Assembly: GCA_040882845.1 (NCBI GenBank)
Contig: JBBEAM010000015.1
Location: 62,001 to 126,000 of the forward strand
Length of the DNA: 64,000 nucleotides
DNA from: JBBEAM01 sp040882845
GTDB lineage: Bacteria; Pseudomonadota; Alphaproteobacteria; Kiloniellales; DSM-21159
Direction of reading: 5' to 3'
Both the position numbers and the translations under genes were made by a program. Every line of letters starts with the position of its first letter. The first letter of the stretch is position 1. Shown in pieces: positions 16,979-24,632 of the stretch. The notes beneath the pieces are model-generated. The model was not told the origin of the DNA and ran no database searches. It saw only the letters and a list, made by a program, of their open reading frames with translations.

Positions 16979-18551
16979 CGGGCACGCCCTCCCCCGTCAG
17001 ATCCAGGCCCGCCTGCCCGGCAAGGGCGAGCAGATCGTCGAGCCCCTCGGGCTGACTTTGCGCCTGGGAGTGAACCTGGGCTTGAACCTGGGCTTCCTCC
17101 GGCGAGAGCATCAGCTCGCCGGGCACCCCGAGGGTTTCGCCGGTCCAGCGCGCCGCCTTGGCGAGATCGACCATCGCCAGGGCCTGGGGGCCGAAGGCGC
17201 CGAGCTGCTGCAGCCAGAGCAGGATGTTCTGGGCATCCTTCTGGGACTGCAGCTGGGCCAGCGGCGAGCGGTGCTGCAGAGTCACCAGGCGGCCGTCGGC
17301 GACGATGCCGCCGATCTCGCCGCGGCGCCGCAGGATCGCCAGCGCCCGCTGCGCCAGCGGCGTCAGCAGCTCCGACTGCAGCCGTCCATAGGACGCGCCG
17401 AGCAGGCGGGCCATCTGGGCCGAGCGTTCCAGCACCTCGGTCGCGGTCATCCGCGGGCTTTCGATCTGACCGAGCCGGTCGACCAGCAAGGCATGGCGCA
17501 GCCGCGACCGCAGATCCTGCAGCAGATGCTCCGAAAGGGCGAACTCTCCGGCCGGCTTCAACGGCGTCAGTCCGGAAGAGCCGACCGCCTTGGGGATGAT
17601 CGTGCCCGGCGTCAGCTTGACCGCGGCCGGGTTGAGCACGCCGTCGTCGTCGGCCTGCCAGATCCCGGTGACCGCGATCGAGGCGTTCTTCAGGGTCAGC
17701 TCCACCACCTTGTTGGCGGTCTTGATGTCGGGCAGCGCCTTCATCACCGGCGAGCGGCCGTAGATCTCGGCCGGCGCCTTCAGCCAGCGGAAGTTGATGA
17801 AGGGGCTGCGCGCGAAGCGGCCGCGCGCCAGCACCGGCGTTTCAGAGGAGGTCTCGCCGGCGGAATCCAGCAGCGCGATATAGTCATAGGCGGCGCCGTC
17901 GGGCTGCACGGCCTCGAGCACGCCGAAGCGGGCTTGGCCGGGCTCCGCGGCGCGCTGTGCAGCTGCGGGCAGCGGCGCGGCGGGGAAGCGGTGACGGAGC
18001 TGCGCCGCCGTCATCTCGCTGCGCCGGAAGGTGACGTCGAGCCGGCCGTCCGGCCCCTCCTCCAGCACCGCTTCGCTCAAGGGAACCGCGGTAAATCGGA
18101 AGGCGCTGGGCTGGCCCAGCGGCGCCTCCTCGAACAGCAGGCAGGCGGTGCCGTAGGTCACCAGTTCGAGGAAACACTGGTGCATCTCGACGGCGAAGTT
18201 GGATTGGTCGAAATGGGACTGGACGACGGTTTCGGCGGTCTCCAGCCTGGGTTCCAGCTGGGCGCGCTCGGCTTCGCTGACGGCGGGCCCGGCGGCCAGG
18301 CCGAACCAGCGCGACCAGGGCGGAGTCAGCTCCGAGAGCAGGCTGGCGGCAAGCTGCTCCACGGCGTCGGGCGCGGTGCCGTCGAAAATGCGGTCGCTCC
18401 GCTGCTGGCCGGGGATCACGCCGCGATTGACGCTGCCGCTGTTCGGCAGGGCGTAGTCGCCGCATTCCTGCCAGAGCGACTCCCACTGGCCGCGCCGGGC
18501 CTTGGCCTGGCGGAAGCGCCGCAACAGCTCTTCGGGCTCGGGCTGCGCCAA
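16971..18551 (-). CDS. Portal / head-to-tail connector protein
   Basis: A 526-residue protein of the T7 gp8-like connector family: WESLWQECGDYALPNSG, RIFDGTAPDAVEQLAASL, LTPPWSRWFGL and, later, SPRMTATEVLERSAQMARLLG. It forms the dodecameric ring for DNA entry and tail attachment. The length matches the family. It is followed by the Bbp19-like gene in an overlapping frame. Confidence 0.9.
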   Translation of the reverse strand: MAQPEPEELLRRFRQAKARRGQWESLWQECGDYALPNSGSVNRGVIPGQQRSDRIFDGTAPDAVEQLAASLLSELTPPWSRWFGLAAGPAVSEAERAQLEPRLETAETVVQSHFDQSNFAVEMHQCFLELVTYGTACLLFEEAPLGQPSAFRFTAVPLSEAVLEEGPDGRLDVTFRRSEMTAAQLRHRFPAAPLPAAAQRAAEPGQARFGVLEAVQPDGAAYDYIALLDSAGETSSETPVLARGRFARSPFINFRWLKAPAEIYGRSPVMKALPDIKTANKVVELTLKNASIAVTGIWQADDDGVLNPAAVKLTPGTIIPKAVGSSGLTPLKPAGEFALSEHLLQDLRSRLRHALLVDRLGQIESPRMTATEVLERSAQMARLLGASYGRLQSELLTPLAQRALAILRRRGEIGGIVADGRLVTLQHRSPLAQLQSQKDAQNILLWLQQLGAFGPQALAMVDLAKAARWTGETLGVPGELMLSPEEAQVQAQVHSQAQSQPEGLDDLLALAGQAGLDLTGEGVPDA

Positions 18552-18555
18552 GGCT

Positions 18556-18744
18556 CTACTCTCCCAGCAGGGTTTTGCGCGCGGGGCTTGCCGCGCCGAG
18601 CGGCGTCAGCACGCCGCGCCCGGAGGTCAGCACCGTGCTGGCCAGGCCGCGCCGGCGCCGCGCCTCGGCGGCGCGCTTGGCCTTCTCTTTCTCTTCCTCG
18701 TCGTCCGGAAGTTCCGGCTCATCCGGGCTGAAAAGCGATCCCAT
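18556..18744 (-). CDS. Small phage-cluster protein
   Basis: A 62-residue protein: an acidic N-terminus (DEPELPDDEEEKEKAK), a basic stretch, then TSGRGVLTPLG and a conserved-looking RKTLLGE end. Such short proteins often precede the portal gene in these clusters. The ATG at 18744 was chosen because the longer frame would run into the promoter. The role is unknown. Confidence 0.6.
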   Translation of the reverse strand: MGSLFSPDEPELPDDEEEKEKAKRAAEARRRRGLASTVLTSGRGVLTPLGAASPARKTLLGE

Positions 18745-18793
18745 GGCGGTCTCCTGATTGATCCGAACGGCGGTTCTCTGTGATGAATGTGTG

Positions 18794-18822
18794 TTAGTAC
18801 ATGTTATGTTCTCTTTTGTCAA
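18794..18822 (-). promoter_or_regulatory. Predicted promoter of the phage structural operon with embedded dyad
   Basis: On the minus strand a perfect -35 TTGACA (18817-18822) is separated by 17 bases from a TACTAA -10 (18794-18799). The spacer and -10 hold the near-palindrome GTACATGTTATGTTC (18797-18811), suitably placed for a repressor. The region is AT-rich compared with its neighbours. The start codon of the first downstream gene is about 50 bases away. Confidence 0.6.
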
Positions 18823-18876
18823 GGATAATATACCTATTGCTACTGCCGTGAGTACAGCCGGCGCGGGATAGCCGCC

Positions 18877-19299
18877 TCAGTTCCGCTCTGCCGCCGCTCC
18901 TCCGGCCTGGGCCGTCAGGTAGCGATAGAGTTGCCAGGGCGTGAGAATCCAGCGCTTGCGGATGCCGAGCGCCCGTTTCACCGCCTCGACGCAGGTGAAG
19001 GCTGCGAGCGGCGCGGGGTGGCGGCTCGCCGCGGGGAGGTTTCCAGAAACCACACGATATCCTTTGTTTCGTAATATCTTGGATAGATCTTCGGCGCTGC
19101 AGGCCGGCCAGAGCGCCAGCTCCGTCATGTCGCTGCGCGGGTCGTAGAGGAGCCAGCCGGAAGCGACGCGGCGCAGCAGGAAACAGTGCCGGTAGCCAGG
19201 CTTCAGCAGCCGCAGCCAAGCCAGCTCGCAGTGTCCGCCGAAGGCCACCAGGGCGGCTGGCAGCGCTGAATCGAGCAGCGGGGACTCGGACTGCGGCAT
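18877..19299 (-). CDS. Phage-cluster protein of unknown function
   Basis: A 140-residue protein with GGHCELAWLRLLKPGYRHCF, then WLLYDPRSDMTE and FTCVEAVKRALG plus TPWQLYRYL. The ordered Cys/His/Asp residues resemble a small papain-like layout, but no family can be named. It is at the head of the phage cluster, separated from the rest by the predicted structural promoter. The ATG at 19299 is favoured because upstream sequence overlaps the regulator's control region. Confidence 0.6.
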   Translation of the reverse strand: MPQSESPLLDSALPAALVAFGGHCELAWLRLLKPGYRHCFLLRRVASGWLLYDPRSDMTELALWPACSAEDLSKILRNKGYRVVSGNLPAASRHPAPLAAFTCVEAVKRALGIRKRWILTPWQLYRYLTAQAGGAAAERN

Positions 19300-19322
19300 G
19301 GATTTTCGCGTATAGAGGGCAG

Positions 19323-19345
19323 AAAGTTCCGCATATACGGACTTT
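19323..19345. promoter_or_regulatory. Operator-like dyad between regulator and phage-cluster gene
   Basis: TCCG-N6-CGGA (19328-19341) lies inside a longer near-symmetry AAAGT.CCG...CGGACTTT. It sits between the divergently read S24-type regulator (start 19418) and the phage-cluster gene (start 19299), a natural place for the regulator's own operator. Confidence 0.4.
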
Positions 19346-19417
19346 ATTCCTGTTTTCAAGGCTGCTTTTTTTCCCAAGCGCATTGCGTCGTCCGCCGCGG
19401 CGCTAGATACTGCAGGG

Positions 19418-20050
19418 ATGCTCAAGCATAACGACGTCTGGAAGGCCTTGGATTCCCTGGCGGCGAAGAACAATCTCTCGCCATCGGGACTGGCGCGCCG
19501 GGCCGGGCTGGATCCGACCACCTTCAACAAGAGCAAGCGCATCGGACGCGACGGCAAGCTGCGCTGGCCGAGCACCGAGTCGCTGGCAAAGGCGCTGCAC
19601 GCGACCGGCGCGTCCCTGTCGGAGTTCGTCGGCTTGATCGGCGGCCCGTCCTCAGGGACGCTGACCCAGCGCATTCCGGTGATCGGTTACGCCCAGGCCG
19701 GCGAACTCGGCTACTTCGACGACGCCGGCTATCCAACCGGCAGCGGCTGGGACGAGGTGCTGTTTCCCCAGCTCGGCGATCCCAACGCCTTCGCCCTGGA
19801 AATCCAGGGCGATTCCATGGTTCCGGCCTACCGCGACGGCGATACCATCATCGTCTCGCCGGCCGCCTCGATCCGCCGCGGCGACCGCCTGGTGGTCAAA
19901 ACCAAGGAAGGCGAGGTGATGGCCAAGGAGCTGGCGCGCCAGACCGCGACCCGGATCGAGCTCGACTCGATCAATCGAAGCCACGGCGAACGCGTGCTTC
20001 AGTCCGGCGAGGTCGAGTGGATGTCGCGGATCATCTGGGCCAGCCAATAG
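19418..20050 (+). CDS. S24/LexA-like HTH transcriptional regulator (CI-type)
   Basis: A 210-residue regulator. An N-terminal helix-turn-helix (about residues 12-60, SPSGLARRAGLDPTTFNKSK) is joined to an S24 peptidase domain with the catalytic serine in GDSM (S133) and the lysine in VVKT (K161). YAQAGE at 91-96 offers the Ala-Gly cleavage site typical of RecA-stimulated self-cleavage. It could be the repressor of the adjoining phage cluster, or a chromosomal regulator, since near-identical layouts are common in alphaproteobacteria without phage. Confidence 0.82.
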   Translation: MLKHNDVWKALDSLAAKNNLSPSGLARRAGLDPTTFNKSKRIGRDGKLRWPSTESLAKALHATGASLSEFVGLIGGPSSGTLTQRIPVIGYAQAGELGYFDDAGYPTGSGWDEVLFPQLGDPNAFALEIQGDSMVPAYRDGDTIIVSPAASIRRGDRLVVKTKEGEVMAKELARQTATRIELDSINRSHGERVLQSGEVEWMSRIIWASQ

Positions 20051-20079
20051 GGACCAGCCAGGAGGCCGCCTCTTCCCCC

Positions 20080-21354
20080 CTACAGCTTGAAGGGGATGTA
20101 GAGCACCAGGTCCGGGAAGAGATAGATCGCCAGCACCGTGGCGAACATCAGCAGGATGAAGGGCCAGACTCCGCGCACGACCTCGCCCAGAGGCGCGTTG
20201 GCGACCGCTTGTATGACGAAGAGGTTGAGCCCGACCGGCGGCGTGATCAGGGCGCATTCGATCATCAGCATGAAGAAGATGCCGAACCAGATCGGGTCGA
20301 TGCCGAGGGCCGCCAGTGCCGGGAAGAGCACCGGGACCACGATCAGCAGCATCGAGACGGACTCGAGGAACAGGCCGAGGATCAGCAGCACCACGCAGAC
20401 CACCAGGATGAACATCGCCGGCTCAGAGAAGTTCTGCAGGATCAGCGCCGAGACTTCGTGGGGGATGCGGTAGAGGGTGATCGCCTTGGCGAAGATCTTG
20501 GCCCCGGCGATGATCAGGAAGATCGTCACCGTGGTCTTCATCGCCTGCAGCGCCGCCTCCTTGAACAGCGCCCAGGTCAGGGTGCGCAGGATCGCGGCGG
20601 TGATGATCACCGCCAGGACGAAGCCGACGCCGGCGGATTCCGTCGGCGTGAAGACGCCGCCGTAGATGCCGCCGATGATGATGACGGCGAGAATCGCGCT
20701 GGGCGCGGCGCGCAGGGACGATCGCCGGCGCTCCTGCCAGCTGGCCTTGGCCAGGGGCTCGAAGGCGCCGCTGAAGTGGGCGTAGGTCATGGAGAAGACG
20801 ATGAACAGCGCCGCCAGCAGCAGCCCGGGACCGATCCCCGCCAGGAACAGCGCGACGATGGATTCCTCGGTCACCACGCCATAGATGATCAATGGTACCG
20901 AGGGCGGGATCAGGATCCCCAGCGTCCCGCCGGCGGCCAGCAGGCCGAGCACGAAGGGCCGCCGGTAGCCGCGGGTGATCATCTCCGGCACCGCCACGGT
21001 GGCGATGGTCGCCGCGGTGGCGATCGAGCTGCCGGAGATCGCCGAGAACAGCGCGCAGGAGATCACCGTGGCCACCGCAAGGCCGCCCGGCCAGTGGCCG
21101 ACCCAGCTCTGCACCGCGGCGAAGAGATCCTTGCCGACGCCGCCCTTGAGCAGGACGTTGGACATCAGCAGGAACAGCGGCACCGCCAGCAGAACGAAGG
21201 AGTCCGTAGAGCTGTAGAGTGCCTGGGTGATGATGATCGGGTTGAAGCCCTGGAGGGCGAGCAGGCCGAGCCCCATGCCGCCCAGCGCGAAGGCGATCGG
21301 CACGCCGACCAGCAGGAAGACGAAGAGCGCCAGGATGATTACGAAGGGGGTCAC
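20080..21354 (-). CDS. dctM: TRAP transporter large permease (DctM)
   Basis: A 424-residue, about 12-helix membrane protein with GGTLGILIPPSVPLIIYG and SSIATAATIATVAVPEM, the DctM signatures. It forms the ion-coupled channel subunit importing an organic acid delivered by DctP. It is the last gene of dctP-dctQ-dctM, 12 bases after dctQ. Confidence 0.93.
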   Translation of the reverse strand: MTPFVIILALFVFLLVGVPIAFALGGMGLGLLALQGFNPIIITQALYSSTDSFVLLAVPLFLLMSNVLLKGGVGKDLFAAVQSWVGHWPGGLAVATVISCALFSAISGSSIATAATIATVAVPEMITRGYRRPFVLGLLAAGGTLGILIPPSVPLIIYGVVTEESIVALFLAGIGPGLLLAALFIVFSMTYAHFSGAFEPLAKASWQERRRSSLRAAPSAILAVIIIGGIYGGVFTPTESAGVGFVLAVIITAAILRTLTWALFKEAALQAMKTTVTIFLIIAGAKIFAKAITLYRIPHEVSALILQNFSEPAMFILVVCVVLLILGLFLESVSMLLIVVPVLFPALAALGIDPIWFGIFFMLMIECALITPPVGLNLFVIQAVANAPLGEVVRGVWPFILLMFATVLAIYLFPDLVLYIPFKL

Positions 21355-21366
21355 GGGCGGGCCTTC

Positions 21367-21873
21367 CTAGAGGTCGCTGTCGCCGGCCTGCAAACCCCTG
21401 GGGCCGTCGCGCAGGACGCGCAGCGCCTCCAGGATGCATTGCAGCAGCAGCAGGCCGAAGCCGATGGGGATGGCGATCTCGGTCATCCACTGCGGGACGG
21501 CGAGCATGGTCGAGGTGTTGCGCCCGATGGCGATGCTCTCGAACACGGTCTCCGCCCCGTACCAGACGGCGACGGCGCTGAAGATCGCGATCCAGGCCAG
21601 CGCGAAGAGCTCCGAGGCGAGCCGGCCCCAGCGCGGCAGGCGATCGACCACCACGGTGATGACGATCAGATGGCGGTGGCGGAGGATGAAGGCGGCGGCG
21701 ATGTAGACCGCCCAGATCTGGAAGAAGCGGGACAGCTCCTCGGCCCAGGAGGTCGGCGCGAAGAAGGCGTAGCGCATCAGCACCTCGTAGGTGATCATCC
21801 CGCCGATCAGCACGAACAGCGCGGCCGAAAGGTAGCCGCAGAAATCGCTGAGCCTGTCGAGTGCCCGAGCCAT
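21367..21873 (-). CDS. dctQ: TRAP transporter small permease (DctQ)
   Basis: A 168-residue protein with four membrane helices, EVLMRYAFFAPTSWAEELSRF between helices 1 and 2 as is typical for DctQ, and a short charged C-terminus. It assembles with DctM. A very stable hairpin separates it from dctP. Confidence 0.9.
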   Translation of the reverse strand: MARALDRLSDFCGYLSAALFVLIGGMITYEVLMRYAFFAPTSWAEELSRFFQIWAVYIAAAFILRHRHLIVITVVVDRLPRWGRLASELFALAWIAIFSAVAVWYGAETVFESIAIGRNTSTMLAVPQWMTEIAIPIGFGLLLLQCILEALRVLRDGPRGLQAGDSDL

Positions 21874-21892
21874 GCGCGATCCCGTCTTGCCG

Positions 21893-21944
21893 AGCGGCCC
21901 CCCCCGGGGGCCCGGGGGCCCCCGGGTCTGCCGGGGGGGCCGCT
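21893..21944. other. Strong GC hairpin between dctP and dctQ
   Basis: A perfect 12-bp stem AGCGGCCCCCCC (21893-21904) / GGGGGGGCCGCT (21933-21944) encloses further G/C inverted repeats. There is no T-run on the dctP strand. Located between the binding-protein gene and the permease genes, it may protect the dctP mRNA 3' end or partly stop transcription so that DctP is made in excess. Confidence 0.6.
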
Positions 21945-21983
21945 GGCGTTCTTGGGTTAGGGCCCTAAGGCCCCTTTTTCAGA

Positions 21984-23012
21984 TTACTGCAGCTCCTTGG
22001 CCGCCTCGACGACCTTCTTGCCGAGCTCGCCGGAGGCCTCGATGTACTTGTCGATCATCGGGGCCGAAGCGGCCTTCCAGGCTTCGAGCTCTTCATCGCT
22101 CAACTCGATGACCGTCATCTCGGTCTCGTTGCGCAGGAACTCGATGGCGTCGAGATCCTCCTGGATGATCTCGTCGCGCAGCTTGGCTTCGACCTGCTGG
22201 CCGGCGGAGGTGATCAGCTCCCGCTGCTTGTCGGTCAGGCCCTGCCAGACGTCCTCGTTGATCAGCACGATGAACTCGACGGTGGCGTGGTTCGACACCG
22301 TGGTGTAGTCGAGCACCTCGTAGATCTTGCGCGACTTGACGCCGGCCGCCGACGACATCCCGGCATCGACCGTGCCGCGCTGATAGGCGAGGAACTGCTC
22401 CGAGCCGGAGATCAGCGCCGGGGCGCCGCCGAGCAACTCGACGAAGTCGCCCAGGGTCTTGCCGAAGACGCGGACCTTGAGGCCCTTCATGTCCTCGGGC
22501 AGGCGTACTTCCCTGTCGCTCATGATCACCGCGCCGCCGAGCGCCTGCCACCACAGCACGCGGGCGCCGGTCTCCAGGATGGCCTCGTCGAGCAGGCCGC
22601 GCACCTTGCCGTCGGGCGCCGTCGCCGCACGCACGGCGTCGAAGGTCGGCAGCGAGAAGGGCACGTAGAAGAAATCCACCGCCGGGATGGTGCCGGCATA
22701 GCGGGTCAGCGAGGCGGCGCCCATCTCGACCGCGCCCGAGGAAACCGCCTGGGGCACTTCGCTGTCCTTGTAGAGCTGCGCCGAATCGAAGATCTCGATG
22801 ATCAGGTCGCCCCCGGACTCCGCCTCGACGATCTCCTTGAACTCATAGAGATTGGCGGTCACCGGATGCGACGGTGGCAGCTGGCTGGTCACCCGCAGGG
22901 TGGTCTGCGCCTCGGCGGCGCCGGCGCCTAGGCCGAGCGCGGCGGTCAACACCGCCCCCGCCAGAACCCGCCCGGAAAGGCGGCGAAGGCTTGATAGAAC
23001 TGTATGCGTCAT
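21984..23012 (-). CDS. dctP: TRAP transporter solute-binding protein (DctP)
   Basis: A 342-residue periplasmic protein with a signal peptide (RRLSGRVLAGAVLTAALGLGAG, cleavage after AEAQ). FDSAQLYKDSEVPQAVSSGAVEMG, KVRVFGKTLGDFVELLGGAP and YQRGTVDAGMS are DctP-family features; the arginine in KVRVF usually binds the substrate carboxylate. The substrate is unknown. The ATG at 23012 was chosen because the signal peptide starts there; the longer frame has no sensible N-terminus. Confidence 0.92.
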   Translation of the reverse strand: MTHTVLSSLRRLSGRVLAGAVLTAALGLGAGAAEAQTTLRVTSQLPPSHPVTANLYEFKEIVEAESGGDLIIEIFDSAQLYKDSEVPQAVSSGAVEMGAASLTRYAGTIPAVDFFYVPFSLPTFDAVRAATAPDGKVRGLLDEAILETGARVLWWQALGGAVIMSDREVRLPEDMKGLKVRVFGKTLGDFVELLGGAPALISGSEQFLAYQRGTVDAGMSSAAGVKSRKIYEVLDYTTVSNHATVEFIVLINEDVWQGLTDKQRELITSAGQQVEAKLRDEIIQEDLDAIEFLRNETEMTVIELSDEELEAWKAASAPMIDKYIEASGELGKKVVEAAKELQ

Positions 23013-23216
23013 GGCTTCTAACTCCCCATATTCGTTTCTCAAAATCCTGCCCTTTACGGGCTTGTCCCGCGAGTATTCGGCGCAAGACCAAGATATGTCA
23101 ATAAGGCTGACCATTTTTCCTGGACAGTCCGCTCCCGGCGGGGCAAGACTCGGCCCGCTCGCGACTTGCCGTCAGCCGGGCTCTTCTACCCGCCAATGCG
23201 AAAGAGTGAAAGCGCC

Positions 23217-24089
23217 ATGACCGCGACTTCAAACCCCAGCAAACCGACCTGGAAACAGCTTCTGGAACAGGACAAGCCGCTGGTGCTGCCCGGCGCGCAC
23301 GACGCGCTGAGCGCCAAGCTGATCGAGCAGGCCGGCTTCTCCGCCTTCTGCGTCGGCGGTTTTCCGCTGGTCGGCTCGCGCTACGGCCTGCCCGACATCG
23401 GCCTGGTCGGCCTCGGCGAGATGGCGGCGGGGATGCGCGACATCCTGCAGGCGACCTCGCTTCCGGCGCTGATCGACGGCGACCACGGCTACGGCGACGT
23501 CAAGAACGTCGCCTTCACCATCCAGACCTACGTCAAGATGGGCGCCGGCGCGGTCTTCATCGAGGATCAGGTTGCGCCGAAGCGCTGCGGCCACATGGCC
23601 GGCAAGGACGTGGTCTCGCTCGAGGCGATGGTCGAGAAGATCCGCGCCGCCGACGCCGCGCGCCAGGGCAGCGACCTCTTCCTGATGGCGCGCACCGACG
23701 CCCGTGCGATCCACGGCCTCGACGACGCGCTGCGCCGCGCCGAGGCCTACATCGAGGCCGGGGCCGACGGCATCTTCGTCGAGGCGCCGGAAAGCGTCGA
23801 GGAGCTGGAGATCATCGGCAAGGCCTTCGACGTGCCGCAGTTCGCCAACATGCTGGTCAGCGGCCGCACGCCGATTCTGACCAACCAGGAGCTCTACGAC
23901 CTGGGCTTCGAGATGATCGTCCACGGCACCACCCTGATCATGCGGGTCGCCGAGGCGATGCGCGAGACCCTGCAGGCGATCAAGGAGGACCGGCTCGATC
24001 CCTCCGCCGGCTTCGCTTCGATCGAGGAGTTCAAGGCGATGACCGGTTTTCAGGACTGGTCGGACTTCGAGGACCGGCTGCGCCGCTAA
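23217..24089 (+). CDS. Isocitrate lyase/PEP mutase superfamily enzyme
   Basis: A 290-residue TIM-barrel enzyme. It shows VLPGAHDALSAKLIEQAGF, DGDHGYGDVKNV (metal-binding aspartates), IEDQVAPKRCGHMAGK with the loop cysteine, and ARTDARAIHGLDDALRRAEAY. The family includes 2-methylisocitrate lyase, oxaloacetate decarboxylase and carboxyphosphonoenolpyruvate mutase; the KRCGH motif favours a lyase. It is divergent from the TRAP operon, which may import its substrate or a precursor. The ATG at 23217 fits the family N-terminus better than M1 of the longer frame. Confidence 0.82.
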   Translation: MTATSNPSKPTWKQLLEQDKPLVLPGAHDALSAKLIEQAGFSAFCVGGFPLVGSRYGLPDIGLVGLGEMAAGMRDILQATSLPALIDGDHGYGDVKNVAFTIQTYVKMGAGAVFIEDQVAPKRCGHMAGKDVVSLEAMVEKIRAADAARQGSDLFLMARTDARAIHGLDDALRRAEAYIEAGADGIFVEAPESVEELEIIGKAFDVPQFANMLVSGRTPILTNQELYDLGFEMIVHGTTLIMRVAEAMRETLQAIKEDRLDPSAGFASIEEFKAMTGFQDWSDFEDRLRR

Positions 24090-24145
24090 TCTTTGCCGGA
24101 CTCCGCCGCGAAGGCTAAGCTGCGGCGTCCAACCGGATCGAGCCG

Positions 24146-24625
24146 ATGCCGCGCTGCCGCTTATTCACATTCTGTCTTTCTCTGGGCACGCTCTGCGTGC
24201 TGCTGCCGCTGCTGGCCGGCTGCGTCACCAAGGGGGCGCCGCTCAGCGCAACGGCGGCGGAGATCGCCGCCGCCGAACCGGCCTCGGGCCTGGGGCGGAT
24301 CTACTTCTACCGCGAGCGGGATGCCTTCCTCGGCGCGATCGAGCCCGGCATCGTCGTCAACGGCAAGAGGGTCGGCACGGCGCGCTACGGCGAGATCTTC
24401 TTCCGCGATGCCCTGCCCGGCCGCTACGAGGTCTTCTCGACCCACAACGACGATACGACAGCCGCCTTCGCGCTGGCCGAGGGCGAGAGCGTCTATATCA
24501 AGACGGCCCCCCGGCTCGACGGCCTGAGCACAGAACTGACCGCGGTCCTGGTCGATCCGGAGACCGGCGCCGCGGAGGCCGGCGGCCTGGATCTGGTTCA
24601 GGGCGACGAGCCTGGGGACCACTAG
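24146..24625 (+). CDS. DUF2846-type lipoprotein
   Basis: A 159-residue predicted lipoprotein: signal sequence with lipobox LLAGC (Cys about residue 28), then GRIYFYRERDAFLGAI, VVNGKRVGTARYGEIFF and LPGRYEV, the DUF2846 beta-sandwich pattern. Role unknown; outer-membrane or periplasmic location is predicted. The SulP gene remnant begins eight bases downstream. Confidence 0.78.
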   Translation: MPRCRLFTFCLSLGTLCVLLPLLAGCVTKGAPLSATAAEIAAAEPASGLGRIYFYRERDAFLGAIEPGIVVNGKRVGTARYGEIFFRDALPGRYEVFSTHNDDTTAAFALAEGESVYIKTAPRLDGLSTELTAVLVDPETGAAEAGGLDLVQGDEPGDH

Positions 24626-24632
24626 GCCGGCC

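Larger units (their letters stand above)
6752..19299 (-). mobile_element. T7-like podovirus structural/packaging/lysis cluster (prophage remnant or domesticated particle locus)
   Basis: About 17 minus-strand genes in typical T7-like order: small protein, portal, Bbp19-like, scaffold, capsid, small capsid-linked protein, tail tube A, tail tube B, internal protein, tail fibre, terminase small, terminase large, two small membrane proteins, lysin-like and holin. I find no integrase, excisionase, RNA or DNA polymerase, primase, helicase or attachment repeats. GC content matches the host. The cluster is therefore either a prophage that lost its early region or a maintained particle-making locus. 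Boundaries are set by the first and last phage-type genes. Confidence 0.85.

Noticed and set aside
6752..19299. Attachment-site repeats around the phage cluster
   Set aside because: I saw no direct repeat, tRNA gene or integrase at either edge. A systematic repeat search would be needed, so no att site is claimed.
21957..21968. Palindrome TTAGGGCCCTAA and following C-T run read as a plus-strand terminator
   Set aside because: No plus-strand gene ends here; probably part of the structured spacer after dctP.
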